Of a stretch of 13,434 bases of DNA, positions 1 to 8,187 are shown piece by piece. The stretch lies in NCBI GenBank assembly GCA_965652545.1, contig CBFGWV010000121.1, forward strand, positions 1 to 13,434, written 5' to 3'. Both the position numbers and the translations under genes were made by a program. Under the pieces are notes generated by a model. That model was given only the letters and a program-made list of their open reading frames with translations, was not told the DNA's origin and searched no databases. Numbering within the stretch: position 1 is the stretch's first letter; every line of letters begins with the position of its first letter. Source of the DNA: CBFGWV01 sp965652545 (lineage in GTDB: Bacteria > Pseudomonadota > Gammaproteobacteria > Competibacterales > Competibacteraceae).

Positions 1-112
1 GGCACCCGTAGGAGCCCTGCCCTCAGGGCGATTGTTCGACCGGCCACGGACAATCGAGCGTTGGGTGCCGACCCCAGGCAATCGCCCTGAGGGCAGGGCT
101 CCTACAGGTGCC
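1..112. repeat. REPIN: inverted pair of GTAG-type REP sequences
   Basis: Two arms of 34 bp, at 1-34 and 79-112, are inverted copies of each other with one mismatch. Each carries GTAGGAGC at its base followed by the small palindrome GCCCTGCCCTCAGGGC and then GATTG. The spacer (35-78) holds GGTGCCGACCCCAGG, which reappears slightly changed near 12622. GTAG-based REPs mobilised in pairs by RAYT transposases are known from Pseudomonas and Stenotrophomonas; assigning this family is inference. The element ends 4 bp before the stop codon of the minus-strand ROK gene, so it could also fold as a 3' hairpin for that transcript. Related copies lie at 9293, 12543, 12640 and 12691. The left edge of the window cuts its outer flank. 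Confidence 0.85.
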
Positions 113-116
113 GCCG

Positions 117-1340
117 TCAACTCCCACCATTGCCCCCCGCCGCCATCACCTGCGGGTCGCCTGCCTCCAGTGCGGTCGCGATGCCGCCCAGGCAACTGAG
201 GTCGCGATCCCACGGATAGGCATCGATACGGGTGGCGCCGACGAGTTCGGCCACCAGGTTGTCCTCCAGCGTCCGCACCATGACCGGCTGCATCAGGTCG
301 AAGGCGCGTACACCCGAGCCGGTGACCAGCACCTGCTCGGGGTTGAACAAAGCCACGACATTGGCCAGGCCCGCGCCCAGCACCCGGCCGGCCTTCTGAA
401 ACAGATTCACCGCCACCGGATGCCCCTCGCGGCCCAAGTCGGTCAACGCCTTCATCTGCGCCTCCGAGGGGTGCATGGCATCGCCCTCGGGCAGGTGCAT
501 GAACGGACGGGCGTCGCGGTACATCGCGTAGTCGCTGAGGTAGGCCTCGATACACCCGCGGGCGCCGCATGCGCACAGTGCACCGTCGGGCTCGTACTTG
601 GTGTGGCCGAATTCGCCCGATGAGCCGGTGGCGCCGCGGTAGAGCTTGCCGTCGATGAACACGCACATGCCGACGCCGTAGCCGAGCATGATCACCACCA
701 GGTTACGCAGGCGATGGTAGTCGGGCTGGGACACGATGGCCTTGCCAATACAATTGGTGTCGTTCTCCAGCTGTACCGGGCAGTCGAAGGCCCGGGCCAA
801 CCGGTGGGCCACCGGCGCGTTGCGGAACGACACCGCCGGTGACCAGCCGATGGCCCCTTCCGCGATACGCACCACGCCTTGCACGGCGATGCAGATGCCG
901 AGAAATCGGCGAAACCGCATGCCGGTCTCGGCGCGCAAGGCTTCGATTTTGTCGATCAGGAAGGTGCACAAGCTGTCGGCGGTGAAGTCATGCGTGTCGA
1001 GGCTGTACACCACGCTGCGGTGAATCTGGCCTTTGAAGTCCCCCACCACCAGGCGGATCTCGTTGAACGAGAGTTTGACGCAGACCACCGAGGCGGCGAA
1101 CGGGTCCAGTTCGATCAGCGTGCGCGGCCGGCCGCGGCCGCGGTTGAGGTCCGGTGTGGACTCGCGTTCCACGATCAACCCGTGGCGCAGCATCTGGCCG
1201 GTGATCGACGTCGCCCCCGCCGAGCTCATGTTGTGCCGTTTGCACAAGTCGATACGCGCCACCGGTCCGTGGACACGTATGCTGCGCAGCAGCGTGAGGG
1301 TATTGGCGCGACGGATGCTTTCCAGGCGCTGCGTGGTCAT
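117..1340 (-). CDS. ROK-family transcriptional regulator
   Basis: This 407-residue protein has the ROK repressor layout (NagC/Mlc/XylR type). An N-terminal winged helix-turn-helix (about residues 14-57, ending in TGQMLRHGLI) is followed by a basic RGRGRPR linker and a sugar-kinase-like fold. The ROK zinc site is intact: GEFGH with H246, then CACGARGC with Cys256, 258 and 263. The E-N-D sugar-site motif is present at 192-194. The usual phosphate-binding DxGxT near the start of the kinase fold is replaced by KLSFNEIR (89-96), so sugar phosphorylation is unlikely and a sensing/DNA-binding role is favoured. I chose the ATG at 1340 because family homology begins there (TTQRLESIRRANT). The open frame continues 35 codons upstream into low-complexity sequence containing a heptamer repeat. 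No strong Shine-Dalgarno is visible. The ligand and target genes are unknown; control of the adjacent exporter is possible but unproven. Confidence 0.88.
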   Translation of the reverse strand: MTTQRLESIRRANTLTLLRSIRVHGPVARIDLCKRHNMSSAGATSITGQMLRHGLIVERESTPDLNRGRGRPRTLIELDPFAASVVCVKLSFNEIRLVVGDFKGQIHRSVVYSLDTHDFTADSLCTFLIDKIEALRAETGMRFRRFLGICIAVQGVVRIAEGAIGWSPAVSFRNAPVAHRLARAFDCPVQLENDTNCIGKAIVSQPDYHRLRNLVVIMLGYGVGMCVFIDGKLYRGATGSSGEFGHTKYEPDGALCACGARGCIEAYLSDYAMYRDARPFMHLPEGDAMHPSEAQMKALTDLGREGHPVAVNLFQKAGRVLGAGLANVVALFNPEQVLVTGSGVRAFDLMQPVMVRTLEDNLVAELVGATRIDAYPWDRDLSCLGGIATALEAGDPQVMAAGGNGGS

Positions 1341-1694
1341 GGGCGAGGTCGTGTCGTTTTCATCTGATGGTAGCAGCCGGCGGCGGAGCCGCGGTTTGCG
1401 CTTGAGCGTTCGGTGTTCGGCGTTCGGTGTTCGGTGCCTGAACACCGCCCGCCGGGCAGCGGGGGTCGTGGACCGACGCGCTGTGAATACCTCCCTGTAC
1501 GCTCGACGGCTGCCGACGGTCGGTCCGAGACTCCCGCTACCCGACGGGCTCGCCTCGGAGGGGCGCCCGACACTGCACGGACTGGCGCTGCCCCATGGCC
1601 ATGTAGGATGGGTTGAGCGGCAGCGATACCCATCGTTGGGCCGGCGCCACTGTGGTCCGGTGCGGCGCCAAGACAGCTCGCCGGCCGCCCCTGT
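1341..1694. other. Intergenic region upstream of the ROK gene and downstream of the exporter operon
   Basis: No convincing gene is visible in these 354 bases; the frames here are short and have no family motifs. It lies 5' of the ROK regulator and 3' of the second ABC transporter gene, so it should hold the regulator's promoter and the operon's end. I see a heptamer tandem repeat (1408-1435), a perfect small palindrome CCGACGGTCGG (1513-1523), and a pair of GGCGCC boxes (1643-1648 and 1664-1669) that might form a weak hairpin after the operon stop. No T-run follows, so I do not call a terminator. No clear promoter was found. Confidence 0.6.
1408..1435. repeat. Heptamer tandem repeat GTTCGGY, four copies
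   Basis: Four contiguous 7-bp units read GTTCGGT, GTTCGGC, GTTCGGT, GTTCGGT. They lie 68-95 bp upstream of the ROK start codon. The length is not a multiple of three and nothing suggests it is coding. It could be a simple-sequence tract or a cluster of short binding half-sites. Confidence 0.85.
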
Positions 1695-4600
1695 CTACGC
1701 CACCTGCCGCCTCACCAACGCCGCGAAAGCCCCTTCCTTGGCCATCAGGTCGTCATATGTGCCGGCCTCCACCACCTGCCCGCCGTCGATCATGACGATA
1801 CGGTCCGCGCGGCGGATGGTGCTGAGGCGGTGGGCGATGGCAATGCGGGTGCAGCGCAGTTCGTCCACGCCCCGACTGACGATGGCCTGGGTTTCGTTGT
1901 CCAGCGCACTGGTGGCTTCGTCGAAGATCAGAATGCGCGGGTTGCGCACCAGGGCGCGGGCGATCATCAGGCGCTGGCGCTGGCCGCCGGAGATGGTCGT
2001 CGCGGCGTCGTTGACGATGGTGTCCATGCCCATGGGCATGGACTCGATGTCCTTGTCGAAGCCGGCGCGGCGGGCGGCGTCCCAGGCGTCGTCGCGGCTG
2101 GCGTCGGATCCGGCGGCGATGTTGTCGAAGATCGTCCCGCTCAGCAGCTTGGCATCCTGCAGCACCACGCCGAGGTTCTGCCGCACCAAGCGGGTGTCGA
2201 GGGTGGCGAGGTCCGCCCCGTCGATAAGCACCGAGCCGGCCTCCGGCAGCTCGAAACCCAGCAACAGGCGGATCACCGTCGACTTGCCGCTGCCCGAGGG
2301 GCCGACGAAGGCGACGAATTCGCCCGGCGCTACGGTCACGGACAAATCCTTGAGGACGAGCGGCGTGCCGGGTGCATAGCGGAAGTGGACATTGCGCAGT
2401 TCGATACCGCCCTTGAGTTCGCCAGGGTCTTTCTTGCCGCTGTCGTTTTCCTCCTCGGCCTGAAGAATGGGAGCGACGCGTTCGAGCAACGGACCCACGA
2501 GCGTGAGCTGTACGGCGACGCTGATCAGCCCGATGACGGCGGTGGTGAACTGCACATAGGCGGTGATGAAGGCGCTGAAGTCACCGGGCGACATGATTTG
2601 CGAGAAGGCGACCGCCTCGATCTGCTCCCAACTGCGTGCAAAGCCGAAGAACGCATCGAGCTGGCCCGATTGCCAGCCGATGACCGCCAGCACGATGACC
2701 ACGGCGAGGAACGGGAACACGCCGTTGAGGACGGTCACCAGGTTGGTCCAGCCGTTCTGCCGGTTGGTGAAGCGGGCGTAGTTCAGGAAGTCGCGCTGCC
2801 ACAGGCTGAAGGCCGTGGCCTCGCTACCGGTCACGCGCAGCTTCTCGGCCGCGCCGAACAACTGGACCAACAGGCCTTGCACCTTACCGTCGAGGAACAT
2901 CCGCTTGCGGCTGAGGCCGACGATGGTGCGCCCGATGAGATAGCCGATGAAGGCATAGGCCAGGCTGACGGCGCCGACCAGCAAGCCCAGCAGCCAGTCG
3001 TAGACGATCATCAGCACGAGGCTGAAGAGACCCATGACCCCGGAGATGGAGGCGTTGATCACCGAGCCGGTGATCAACTGGCGGATCTGACTGATGGACT
3101 GCGCCCGGTTGGCCAGATCGCCGACGGTGTACTGGCGAAAGAAGGGCGCCCGCAGTTTCAGCAGCCGGTCCCAGACCGCCGCTTCGACACGCTGGTCGAG
3201 ACGCCCCTCGATGCGCAGCATGGCGATGGACTGGACGAAGTTGAACACCGCCGCGCCCACCAGCGAGCCGAGTACGACCAGCCCCAGGACCACGAGTTGG
3301 CCGGTGTCTGCGCTGGGGATGACCGAGCCGACGATGTAGCCGGTGGCCACAGGGGTGGCGATCGAGGCGATACCGGCCAGGACCACCATGGCGACGATCA
3401 TGGTGAAGTCGCGTGTATTGCCGGGCACGCAGAAATCGAGCAGGCGGCGCCCGTCGATGCGTCCCTCGGGCAGCGGTTTGTATAGCAGATAGACGATGGG
3501 GTCGATGTCGCGGGCCAGCGCGGGGGTGATCGCTTTGTCCAGCCCGGCGGCCGGGTCAACGAGGCGGTAGCGGCCCAGTCGGTCGGGCAGCAGCGCGCAC
3601 GGGCGCCTCGTGGGTCCGTAGTGCGCGATCAGCGGGCCGTAGTCGTCGCGCAGCCAGTTGTCCGGCAGGTGCACCCGCCGGCATTGCACGGCCGAGCGGG
3701 CGCACAGATAGAGCACCGGGTCCTGCGCCGGGGGCACCGCGGCCAGCCCGCCCTTGGGCAGTGCCAGGCTGACGCCCAATGCCCGCGCGGCCGCTTGCAG
3801 CGCGGCGGTGAGCGGCTCCCGATCGGCGATGCCCGCCAGCGGCGCCCGCTGCTCGATTACCGCGGTAAGGCTGCGCACATCGGCGGCCAGGTGCGCGACC
3901 TGGTCGGCCCGGCGCTTGTCCAGGCGGGCGAGGGTGTCCTGCTCGCGTTGTTGCACTGCGGCGGCGAACAGTGTCAGGACCAGCCTGGCGAAGGCGGCCA
4001 GATCGTCGCCGGCCGTGCCCTGGGCCAGCCATTGACCGGTGCTGCGGCTGCGCAGCTCGCCATCGCCTGCCAGCGTCAGCCAGGCGCTGGCGGCCAGCGG
4101 CAGGTGTGCGCCCGTCCAACCCAGGGCGGTGGGTGTGGCGGTGGACACGAGGACCGCGTCGGCCGGCGGCTCGGCCACCCAGGCGAGGGCGTCGCCGCCG
4201 GCGAAGGACTCCCCGGCCTTGCCGGCCGTCGTCTCGCCGGTCGGCAAGGTGTGCGTATCCCTCGGTGGCGGTGGCAGGTCCAGGGCGGTGGTGAGGGTGC
4301 CGACCCAGCGCTCGATGAGTCCGGTGATCCGCGCCTGTGTGTCGTCGCGCGCATGGGCGACGAGCACGGCGAACTCGCCCGCGCTGATCCGGCCGTCGCT
4401 GGTGGGCACCGCGACCAGGCCCATCGTGGCGCCGCTCGGTGTCTGTGGCGCGGGCAGGCCGACGATCAGCCCGCCGGCCTCGATGCGGGCAAGGTGCCGG
4501 CGGGCGCCGGGGCGGCCGTCGCGTGCCAACGTGGCGAACAGGTCGACGGCGCCGGCGGTCACCAGCCAGGCGTGCTGCGGGCCGACCGGTGCGAAGGCCT

Positions 4601-4706
4601 CGTCACGGCCCAGCCCGCCGCCGGCCTGCGCGACGAATCCCAGGGCCTCGGCTAGCGCCGTATCGCCCGCTGCCGTGTTCACGTTGTCTCCACCGGCGTC
4701 TTTCAT
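1695..4706 (-). CDS. NHLM-type export ABC transporter permease/ATPase, second subunit (TIGR03797-like)
   Basis: This 1003-residue inner-membrane exporter half-subunit is the last gene of the operon. The first ~400 residues are a soluble family-specific region without a C39 peptidase. A six-helix ABC exporter domain follows (roughly 420-700), with family-typical stretches such as GYIVGSVIPSAD, EAAVWDRLLKLRAPFFRQY and GDLANRAQSI. The C-terminal nucleotide-binding domain is complete: Walker A GPSGSGKST with K808, signature SGGQRQRL from S906, Walker B LIFDEATSALD with E930, and H-loop H959, so it should hydrolyse ATP. The start is the ATG at 4706, inside the ATGA overlap with the stop of the upstream transporter gene. 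The frame stays open further upstream, but that part is antisense-like Arg/Pro-rich translation of the overlapping gene. Members of this family usually pair with a C39-bearing partner and a HlyD adaptor, exactly as here. The exported substrate is not identified. Confidence 0.92.
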   Translation of the reverse strand: MKDAGGDNVNTAAGDTALAEALGFVAQAGGGLGRDEAFAPVGPQHAWLVTAGAVDLFATLARDGRPGARRHLARIEAGGLIVGLPAPQTPSGATMGLVAVPTSDGRISAGEFAVLVAHARDDTQARITGLIERWVGTLTTALDLPPPPRDTHTLPTGETTAGKAGESFAGGDALAWVAEPPADAVLVSTATPTALGWTGAHLPLAASAWLTLAGDGELRSRSTGQWLAQGTAGDDLAAFARLVLTLFAAAVQQREQDTLARLDKRRADQVAHLAADVRSLTAVIEQRAPLAGIADREPLTAALQAAARALGVSLALPKGGLAAVPPAQDPVLYLCARSAVQCRRVHLPDNWLRDDYGPLIAHYGPTRRPCALLPDRLGRYRLVDPAAGLDKAITPALARDIDPIVYLLYKPLPEGRIDGRRLLDFCVPGNTRDFTMIVAMVVLAGIASIATPVATGYIVGSVIPSADTGQLVVLGLVVLGSLVGAAVFNFVQSIAMLRIEGRLDQRVEAAVWDRLLKLRAPFFRQYTVGDLANRAQSISQIRQLITGSVINASISGVMGLFSLVLMIVYDWLLGLLVGAVSLAYAFIGYLIGRTIVGLSRKRMFLDGKVQGLLVQLFGAAEKLRVTGSEATAFSLWQRDFLNYARFTNRQNGWTNLVTVLNGVFPFLAVVIVLAVIGWQSGQLDAFFGFARSWEQIEAVAFSQIMSPGDFSAFITAYVQFTTAVIGLISVAVQLTLVGPLLERVAPILQAEEENDSGKKDPGELKGGIELRNVHFRYAPGTPLVLKDLSVTVAPGEFVAFVGPSGSGKSTVIRLLLGFELPEAGSVLIDGADLATLDTRLVRQNLGVVLQDAKLLSGTIFDNIAAGSDASRDDAWDAARRAGFDKDIESMPMGMDTIVNDAATTISGGQRQRLMIARALVRNPRILIFDEATSALDNETQAIVSRGVDELRCTRIAIAHRLSTIRRADRIVMIDGGQVVEAGTYDDLMAKEGAFAALVRRQVA

Positions 4707-6907
4707 GCCATGGCCACCAGTTCGGCGTAGCGGCCTTTGTTGGCCATCAGCGCATCGTGTCGACCGCGTTCGACCACCCGCCCGGCGTCGAGGACGATGA
4801 TCTCGTCGGCATCGCGGATGGTGCTCAGTCGGTGGGCGATGATCACGCAGGTGCAGCCGCGCCGGCGCAGGTTGTCGTCGATCATTCGCTCGGTTTCCGC
4901 ATCCAGCGCGGCGGTCGCCTCGTCCAGCACCACCAGCGTGGGCTCGCGCGCGAGGGCGCGGGCGATCTCGATACGCTGGCGCTGGCCGCCGGAGAAGTTG
5001 GCCCCGCCTTCCACGACCGTCGATTCGTAGCCCCCCGGGCGGGCGCCGATCACATCGTCGATGCACGCATCGATGGCCGCACGGCGCACGGCCTCGGCGG
5101 GGATAGAGGTGTCCCACAAGGTGATGTTCTCGTGCACCGTGCCGTTGAACAGGAAAATGTCCTGATCGACATAACCGATCGACCCGAGGAACAGCGGACG
5201 TGGAATCTCCTCGATGGGCCGGCCGTCGAACAGCACCTGCCCCTCGGTGGGCCGGTACAGCCCGACGATCAGCTTGCCCAGTGTGGACTTGCCGCTACCC
5301 GAGCCGCCGACCAGCGCTACGCGTGCGCCCGGCTCGAGTTCGAGGTTGAACTGTCGGATCAGCGGCTCGCAGACCGGGCTGTAGGCGAAGCTGACATCGC
5401 GCAGGCTCAGCGCGCCCGAAGGGCGGGTGCTGCTGCCGGCGGCATCATCGGACAGCGCCGGCTGGGCTGCGATCAGCGTATCGCCGGGGTAGGCGAGCAC
5501 ATCGTCGATGCGGCGCAGGTTGCTTTGCAGCAGTTGCAGGCTTTGGGTGACGTTGACCAGTTGCTGCATGGGGTTGGAGAAGCGCTTGAGCAGCCATTGG
5601 AAGGCGATCAGATCGCCTACGGACATGGCCCCGCGAATGACGAAGATGGCCCCGAAGCCCAGCACGCCGGCCACGGTCAAGGCATTGAGCAGCGCCGGCA
5701 CGGCATCGAGAGTCAGCGAGATCTGCCCGCTGCCCTGGCGGGCATCGACCACCTCGCTGTTGGTACGCGCCCAATTGCGGAAGAAAAACGGCTCCGTGCC
5801 CATGGCCTTGAGCGTTTCGATCGCCTGCAGGCCGCCCATGCCGGTGGCGGTCAGCTTGCCTTCCTCGTTGAGCTGGAGCCGGTTGATGCGGGTACGCCGC
5901 TCGCGCACCAGGCGTACGGCCACCACATTGGCCATGGTCAGCAGCACCGCCAGGGCGGCGAGTTCGACGTTGAAGAGAAACAGCAGCGGCCCGAAAAACG
6001 CCACCATCACGATGTTGAGCAGGTTGGTGCTGACGCTGGCGGCGAGCAGGTCGCTCACCTGGGCGCAGGAGCGGTAGCGGGCGACGATATCGCCCACGGT
6101 ACGCAGGCCGAAGTACTGTACCGGCAAGCGCAGGACATGCCAGAGGAAACTGCCGGCGGTGCCGATGGCGACGCTGATCTGCAAGCGTTTGAGATACCAC
6201 TGCTGCACGGTCAGCAACAAGGCATCGAGAACACCCGATAGCGCCAAGCCGACGATCAGTGGCAACAGCCAGCTCGCCAGCGATTTGATCAAGACCTCGT
6301 CGATGAAGACCTTGAGCAGCCCCGGCAGCAGCAGGCCGGGTACCACCAGCATCACGGTCACCAACAGGATGATCTGCACCGCGCCGCCGGCACCGGCCAG
6401 ATGCCGCGACAGCGAGCGGATCAACCCCGGCGCGCGGCCCTCGCGGCGGAAGCCGTCCGCGGGGCGCAAATCGATGGCTGTGCCGGCGTAATGCGCCGAA
6501 AAGTCGTCCTCGCGCAGGCTGCGCGGGCCGCTGGCCGGGTCGTTGAGCCAGACACGCCGCCCTGCCCAGCCTTCCAACACCGCAAAGCCGTTGTCCAACT
6601 GGACCAATGCCGGTGTGGGCAGCCGCAGCGCCGCCGCTGCCGGGACCTGCCGCGCCTCGGCGGTCAACCCGAGGTTGCGCGCCGCGGCGACGAGGTTGTC
6701 GGTACGGCTGCCGTCACGCACCACACCGGCGGCATCGCACAAGCGCTCCAGCGGCAGCCACTTGCCGTAGCGCGCGAGCACCATACCCAACGCCGCCGCG
6801 CCGCTCTCGCGGGCGTCCGACTGCAACAGCGTCGGCACGCGGCGGCGCCCGCTGCGCCGGCCGCGTGGGTGCGCAGCGGCATCGTCCGTGGCGACCGCGG
6901 TATTCAC
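4703..6907 (-). CDS. NHLM-type export ABC transporter with degenerate C39 peptidase-like domain (TIGR03796-like)
   Basis: This 734-residue protein has an N-terminal C39-like domain (about 24-150), a six-helix exporter domain (about 170-460) and an ATPase domain. The ATPase is intact: Walker A GGSGSGKST with K540, FSGGQRQR, Walker B VVLDEATAALD with E663, and H692. The C39 region aligns well with family members (PTLLQ, GAAALGMVLARYG, RDGS, LNDPASGPR). However, the catalytic Cys of the usual ECGA is Ser35 (ESGA), and the catalytic His of the usual NHFVVxEG is Gly107 (NGFAVLEG). Only the third-residue Asp (D123) remains. The domain should therefore be unable to cleave a double-glycine leader and may only bind or gate, as the C39-like domain of HlyB does. 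I chose the GTG at 6907, which overlaps the adaptor's stop as GTGA; the upstream ATG at 7042 would add 45 residues lying antisense-like inside the adaptor gene. It probably heterodimerises with the next gene product. Confidence 0.92.
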   Translation of the reverse strand: MNTAVATDDAAAHPRGRRSGRRRVPTLLQSDARESGAAALGMVLARYGKWLPLERLCDAAGVVRDGSRTDNLVAAARNLGLTAEARQVPAAAALRLPTPALVQLDNGFAVLEGWAGRRVWLNDPASGPRSLREDDFSAHYAGTAIDLRPADGFRREGRAPGLIRSLSRHLAGAGGAVQIILLVTVMLVVPGLLLPGLLKVFIDEVLIKSLASWLLPLIVGLALSGVLDALLLTVQQWYLKRLQISVAIGTAGSFLWHVLRLPVQYFGLRTVGDIVARYRSCAQVSDLLAASVSTNLLNIVMVAFFGPLLFLFNVELAALAVLLTMANVVAVRLVRERRTRINRLQLNEEGKLTATGMGGLQAIETLKAMGTEPFFFRNWARTNSEVVDARQGSGQISLTLDAVPALLNALTVAGVLGFGAIFVIRGAMSVGDLIAFQWLLKRFSNPMQQLVNVTQSLQLLQSNLRRIDDVLAYPGDTLIAAQPALSDDAAGSSTRPSGALSLRDVSFAYSPVCEPLIRQFNLELEPGARVALVGGSGSGKSTLGKLIVGLYRPTEGQVLFDGRPIEEIPRPLFLGSIGYVDQDIFLFNGTVHENITLWDTSIPAEAVRRAAIDACIDDVIGARPGGYESTVVEGGANFSGGQRQRIEIARALAREPTLVVLDEATAALDAETERMIDDNLRRRGCTCVIIAHRLSTIRDADEIIVLDAGRVVERGRHDALMANKGRYAELVAMA

Positions 6908-8187
6908 CGCTGTACTCCACCGAGCCAGGTCTGAAAAATCGGAATGATGAACGCGACCGGTGGCTCCGCCTGCACTGTCACTCGGGTGGCCGCGGTGGTG
7001 CCGGCGCTTACGCGAAACGGCGGGCCGACCGACGAGGTCCACGCCAGGCCGCTGGCCGTGGCCGGATTGGCGTTCAGGGCGATCTCCACCGCGATCGGTG
7101 CCCCGCCCTTGAGGAATTCCTGGACCATCGTCTCGTTGTCGATCTGCTGACGCAGTTCGGCGGCGGTGGCCGGTTGTGGTGCGACCGAGACCACCGTGCC
7201 GATGATGGAGCCGAAGATCTCCGGTTCCACGGTGCCCGGTGAGACCTGTGCGGCCATGCCCGCGCTGATCCGCTTGCCGTCGCTGGGGCGGAAGTAGGCA
7301 TACACCTGCAAGGTGTCGGTGGCGCTCTCCAGGCGGGCGACAGGCGAGCCGGCGGCAAGCTCGTCCCCGGCCCGGGCCTCCAGCCCGATGATCCGGCCCG
7401 CTCGCGGCGCCACGATGTGCGAGCTCTCGCTGACGGCGGCCTGCAACTCGTCGACGTTGTTCTGTGCCTGGACGATCTGGTTGTCCAACTCATCCAGCGC
7501 TTGCTGCTGGCTGGCGATGAAATCGCCCAGGTCGGCGCGTGCGCTGAGCACGTCGCTGCGCGCGGTGGCCAGATCGACCTGGGCGGTGTTGAGACTCTCC
7601 CGTGCCTGGTCGACTGTCACGCGTGGGATGAAGCCCTGTTTGAGCTGCACTTCGAGTTCTGCCACATAGGGCTGAAGGTCGGCGACGCGCTGCGCCATCA
7701 CCGTTGCCTGTGTCTCCAGGGCGGCAACGGTGGCATCGGTGGCCGCCTGGCGCCGCGCGATCTCACGATCGACGGTGTCGCCCCGGCGTGCGCGCTCCGC
7801 ATTCAGGGTGGCCAGGACGCGCTGCGCGGCACGCAGTTCTTCGGTATCGGTGCCCACCTGCAGGACGGCGATCAAATCCCCTTCCCGCACGCTGTCGCCC
7901 AGTGCGACCGCGATGCGCTCGATCCGACCGGCGGCGGGCGCGGCCAGTTCCTGGAGCACGCCTTTGCGGTACTCGATGAGCCCAAGCCCACTGACATCGA
8001 CGCGGACTTCGCCGCGGAAACCCCACACTATCGCCCCGGCGGTAGCCGCCGCCAGCGTCAGTGCGACCAGCCAGCCGCGTGGCGATGTGAGGCGCGCCAA
8101 GCGGCCGATGTCCTGCGGTGTGGCCGAGTCCGGTGCAGTCGTACGCCCCGATCTTTCGGCCGCTTGTCCTTTGCTGCGTTCGATCAT
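6904..8187 (-). CDS. HlyD-family periplasmic adaptor of an NHLM-type export system (TIGR03794-like)
   Basis: This 427-residue membrane-fusion protein is the first gene of the exporter operon. A cytoplasmic N-terminus is followed by one membrane helix (about 39-57, GWLVALTLAAATAGAIVWGF). A biotinyl-lipoyl half-motif (GRIERIAVALGDSVREGDLI, near 85-105), a long alpha-helical/coiled-coil hairpin (about 110-240), and the second lipoyl half (APRAGRIIGLEARAGDEL) come next, then beta-barrel domains ending in VAFIIPIFQTWLGGVQR. It should link the ABC subunits to the periplasm or an outer-membrane channel; no TolC-like gene is in the window. I chose the ATG at 8187 because a GGGGGGA stretch sits about 6 bases upstream and homology begins near there. 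The open frame reaches back to 8292, but that extension is Arg/Ala-rich and looks non-coding. The next gene overlaps its stop by 4 bp, which implies translational coupling. The length is normal for the family. Confidence 0.9.
   Translation of the reverse strand: MIERSKGQAAERSGRTTAPDSATPQDIGRLARLTSPRGWLVALTLAAATAGAIVWGFRGEVRVDVSGLGLIEYRKGVLQELAAPAAGRIERIAVALGDSVREGDLIAVLQVGTDTEELRAAQRVLATLNAERARRGDTVDREIARRQAATDATVAALETQATVMAQRVADLQPYVAELEVQLKQGFIPRVTVDQARESLNTAQVDLATARSDVLSARADLGDFIASQQQALDELDNQIVQAQNNVDELQAAVSESSHIVAPRAGRIIGLEARAGDELAAGSPVARLESATDTLQVYAYFRPSDGKRISAGMAAQVSPGTVEPEIFGSIIGTVVSVAPQPATAAELRQQIDNETMVQEFLKGGAPIAVEIALNANPATASGLAWTSSVGPPFRVSAGTTAATRVTVQAEPPVAFIIPIFQTWLGGVQR

Noticed and set aside
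1643..1669. Rho-independent terminator after the exporter operon.
   Set aside because: The two GGCGCC boxes pair only over 6 bp, each box is itself a palindrome, and there is no T-run on the transcript side.
1033..2379. Long plus-strand open frame (448 codons) crossing the ROK gene, the gap and the second ABC gene.
   Set aside because: It is the antisense shadow of two well-supported minus-strand genes. Its translation is Arg/Ser-rich with no family motifs.
1830..3485. Long plus-strand frame (551 codons) rich in His, Asp, Gln and Gly.
   Set aside because: It is complementary to the ABC transporter coding strand. Such composition is typical of antisense frames in GC-rich genes.
4707..5117. 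Upstream extension of the second ABC transporter frame (137 extra codons).
   Set aside because: It is an Arg/Pro/Gly-rich translation overlapping the first transporter's ATPase domain in another frame. The ATGA overlap at 4703-4706 gives a natural start.
4439..6241. Plus-strand frame of 600 codons over both ABC genes.
   Set aside because: It is antisense to intact ATPase and membrane domains with Walker and signature motifs; no supporting motifs or ribosome site.
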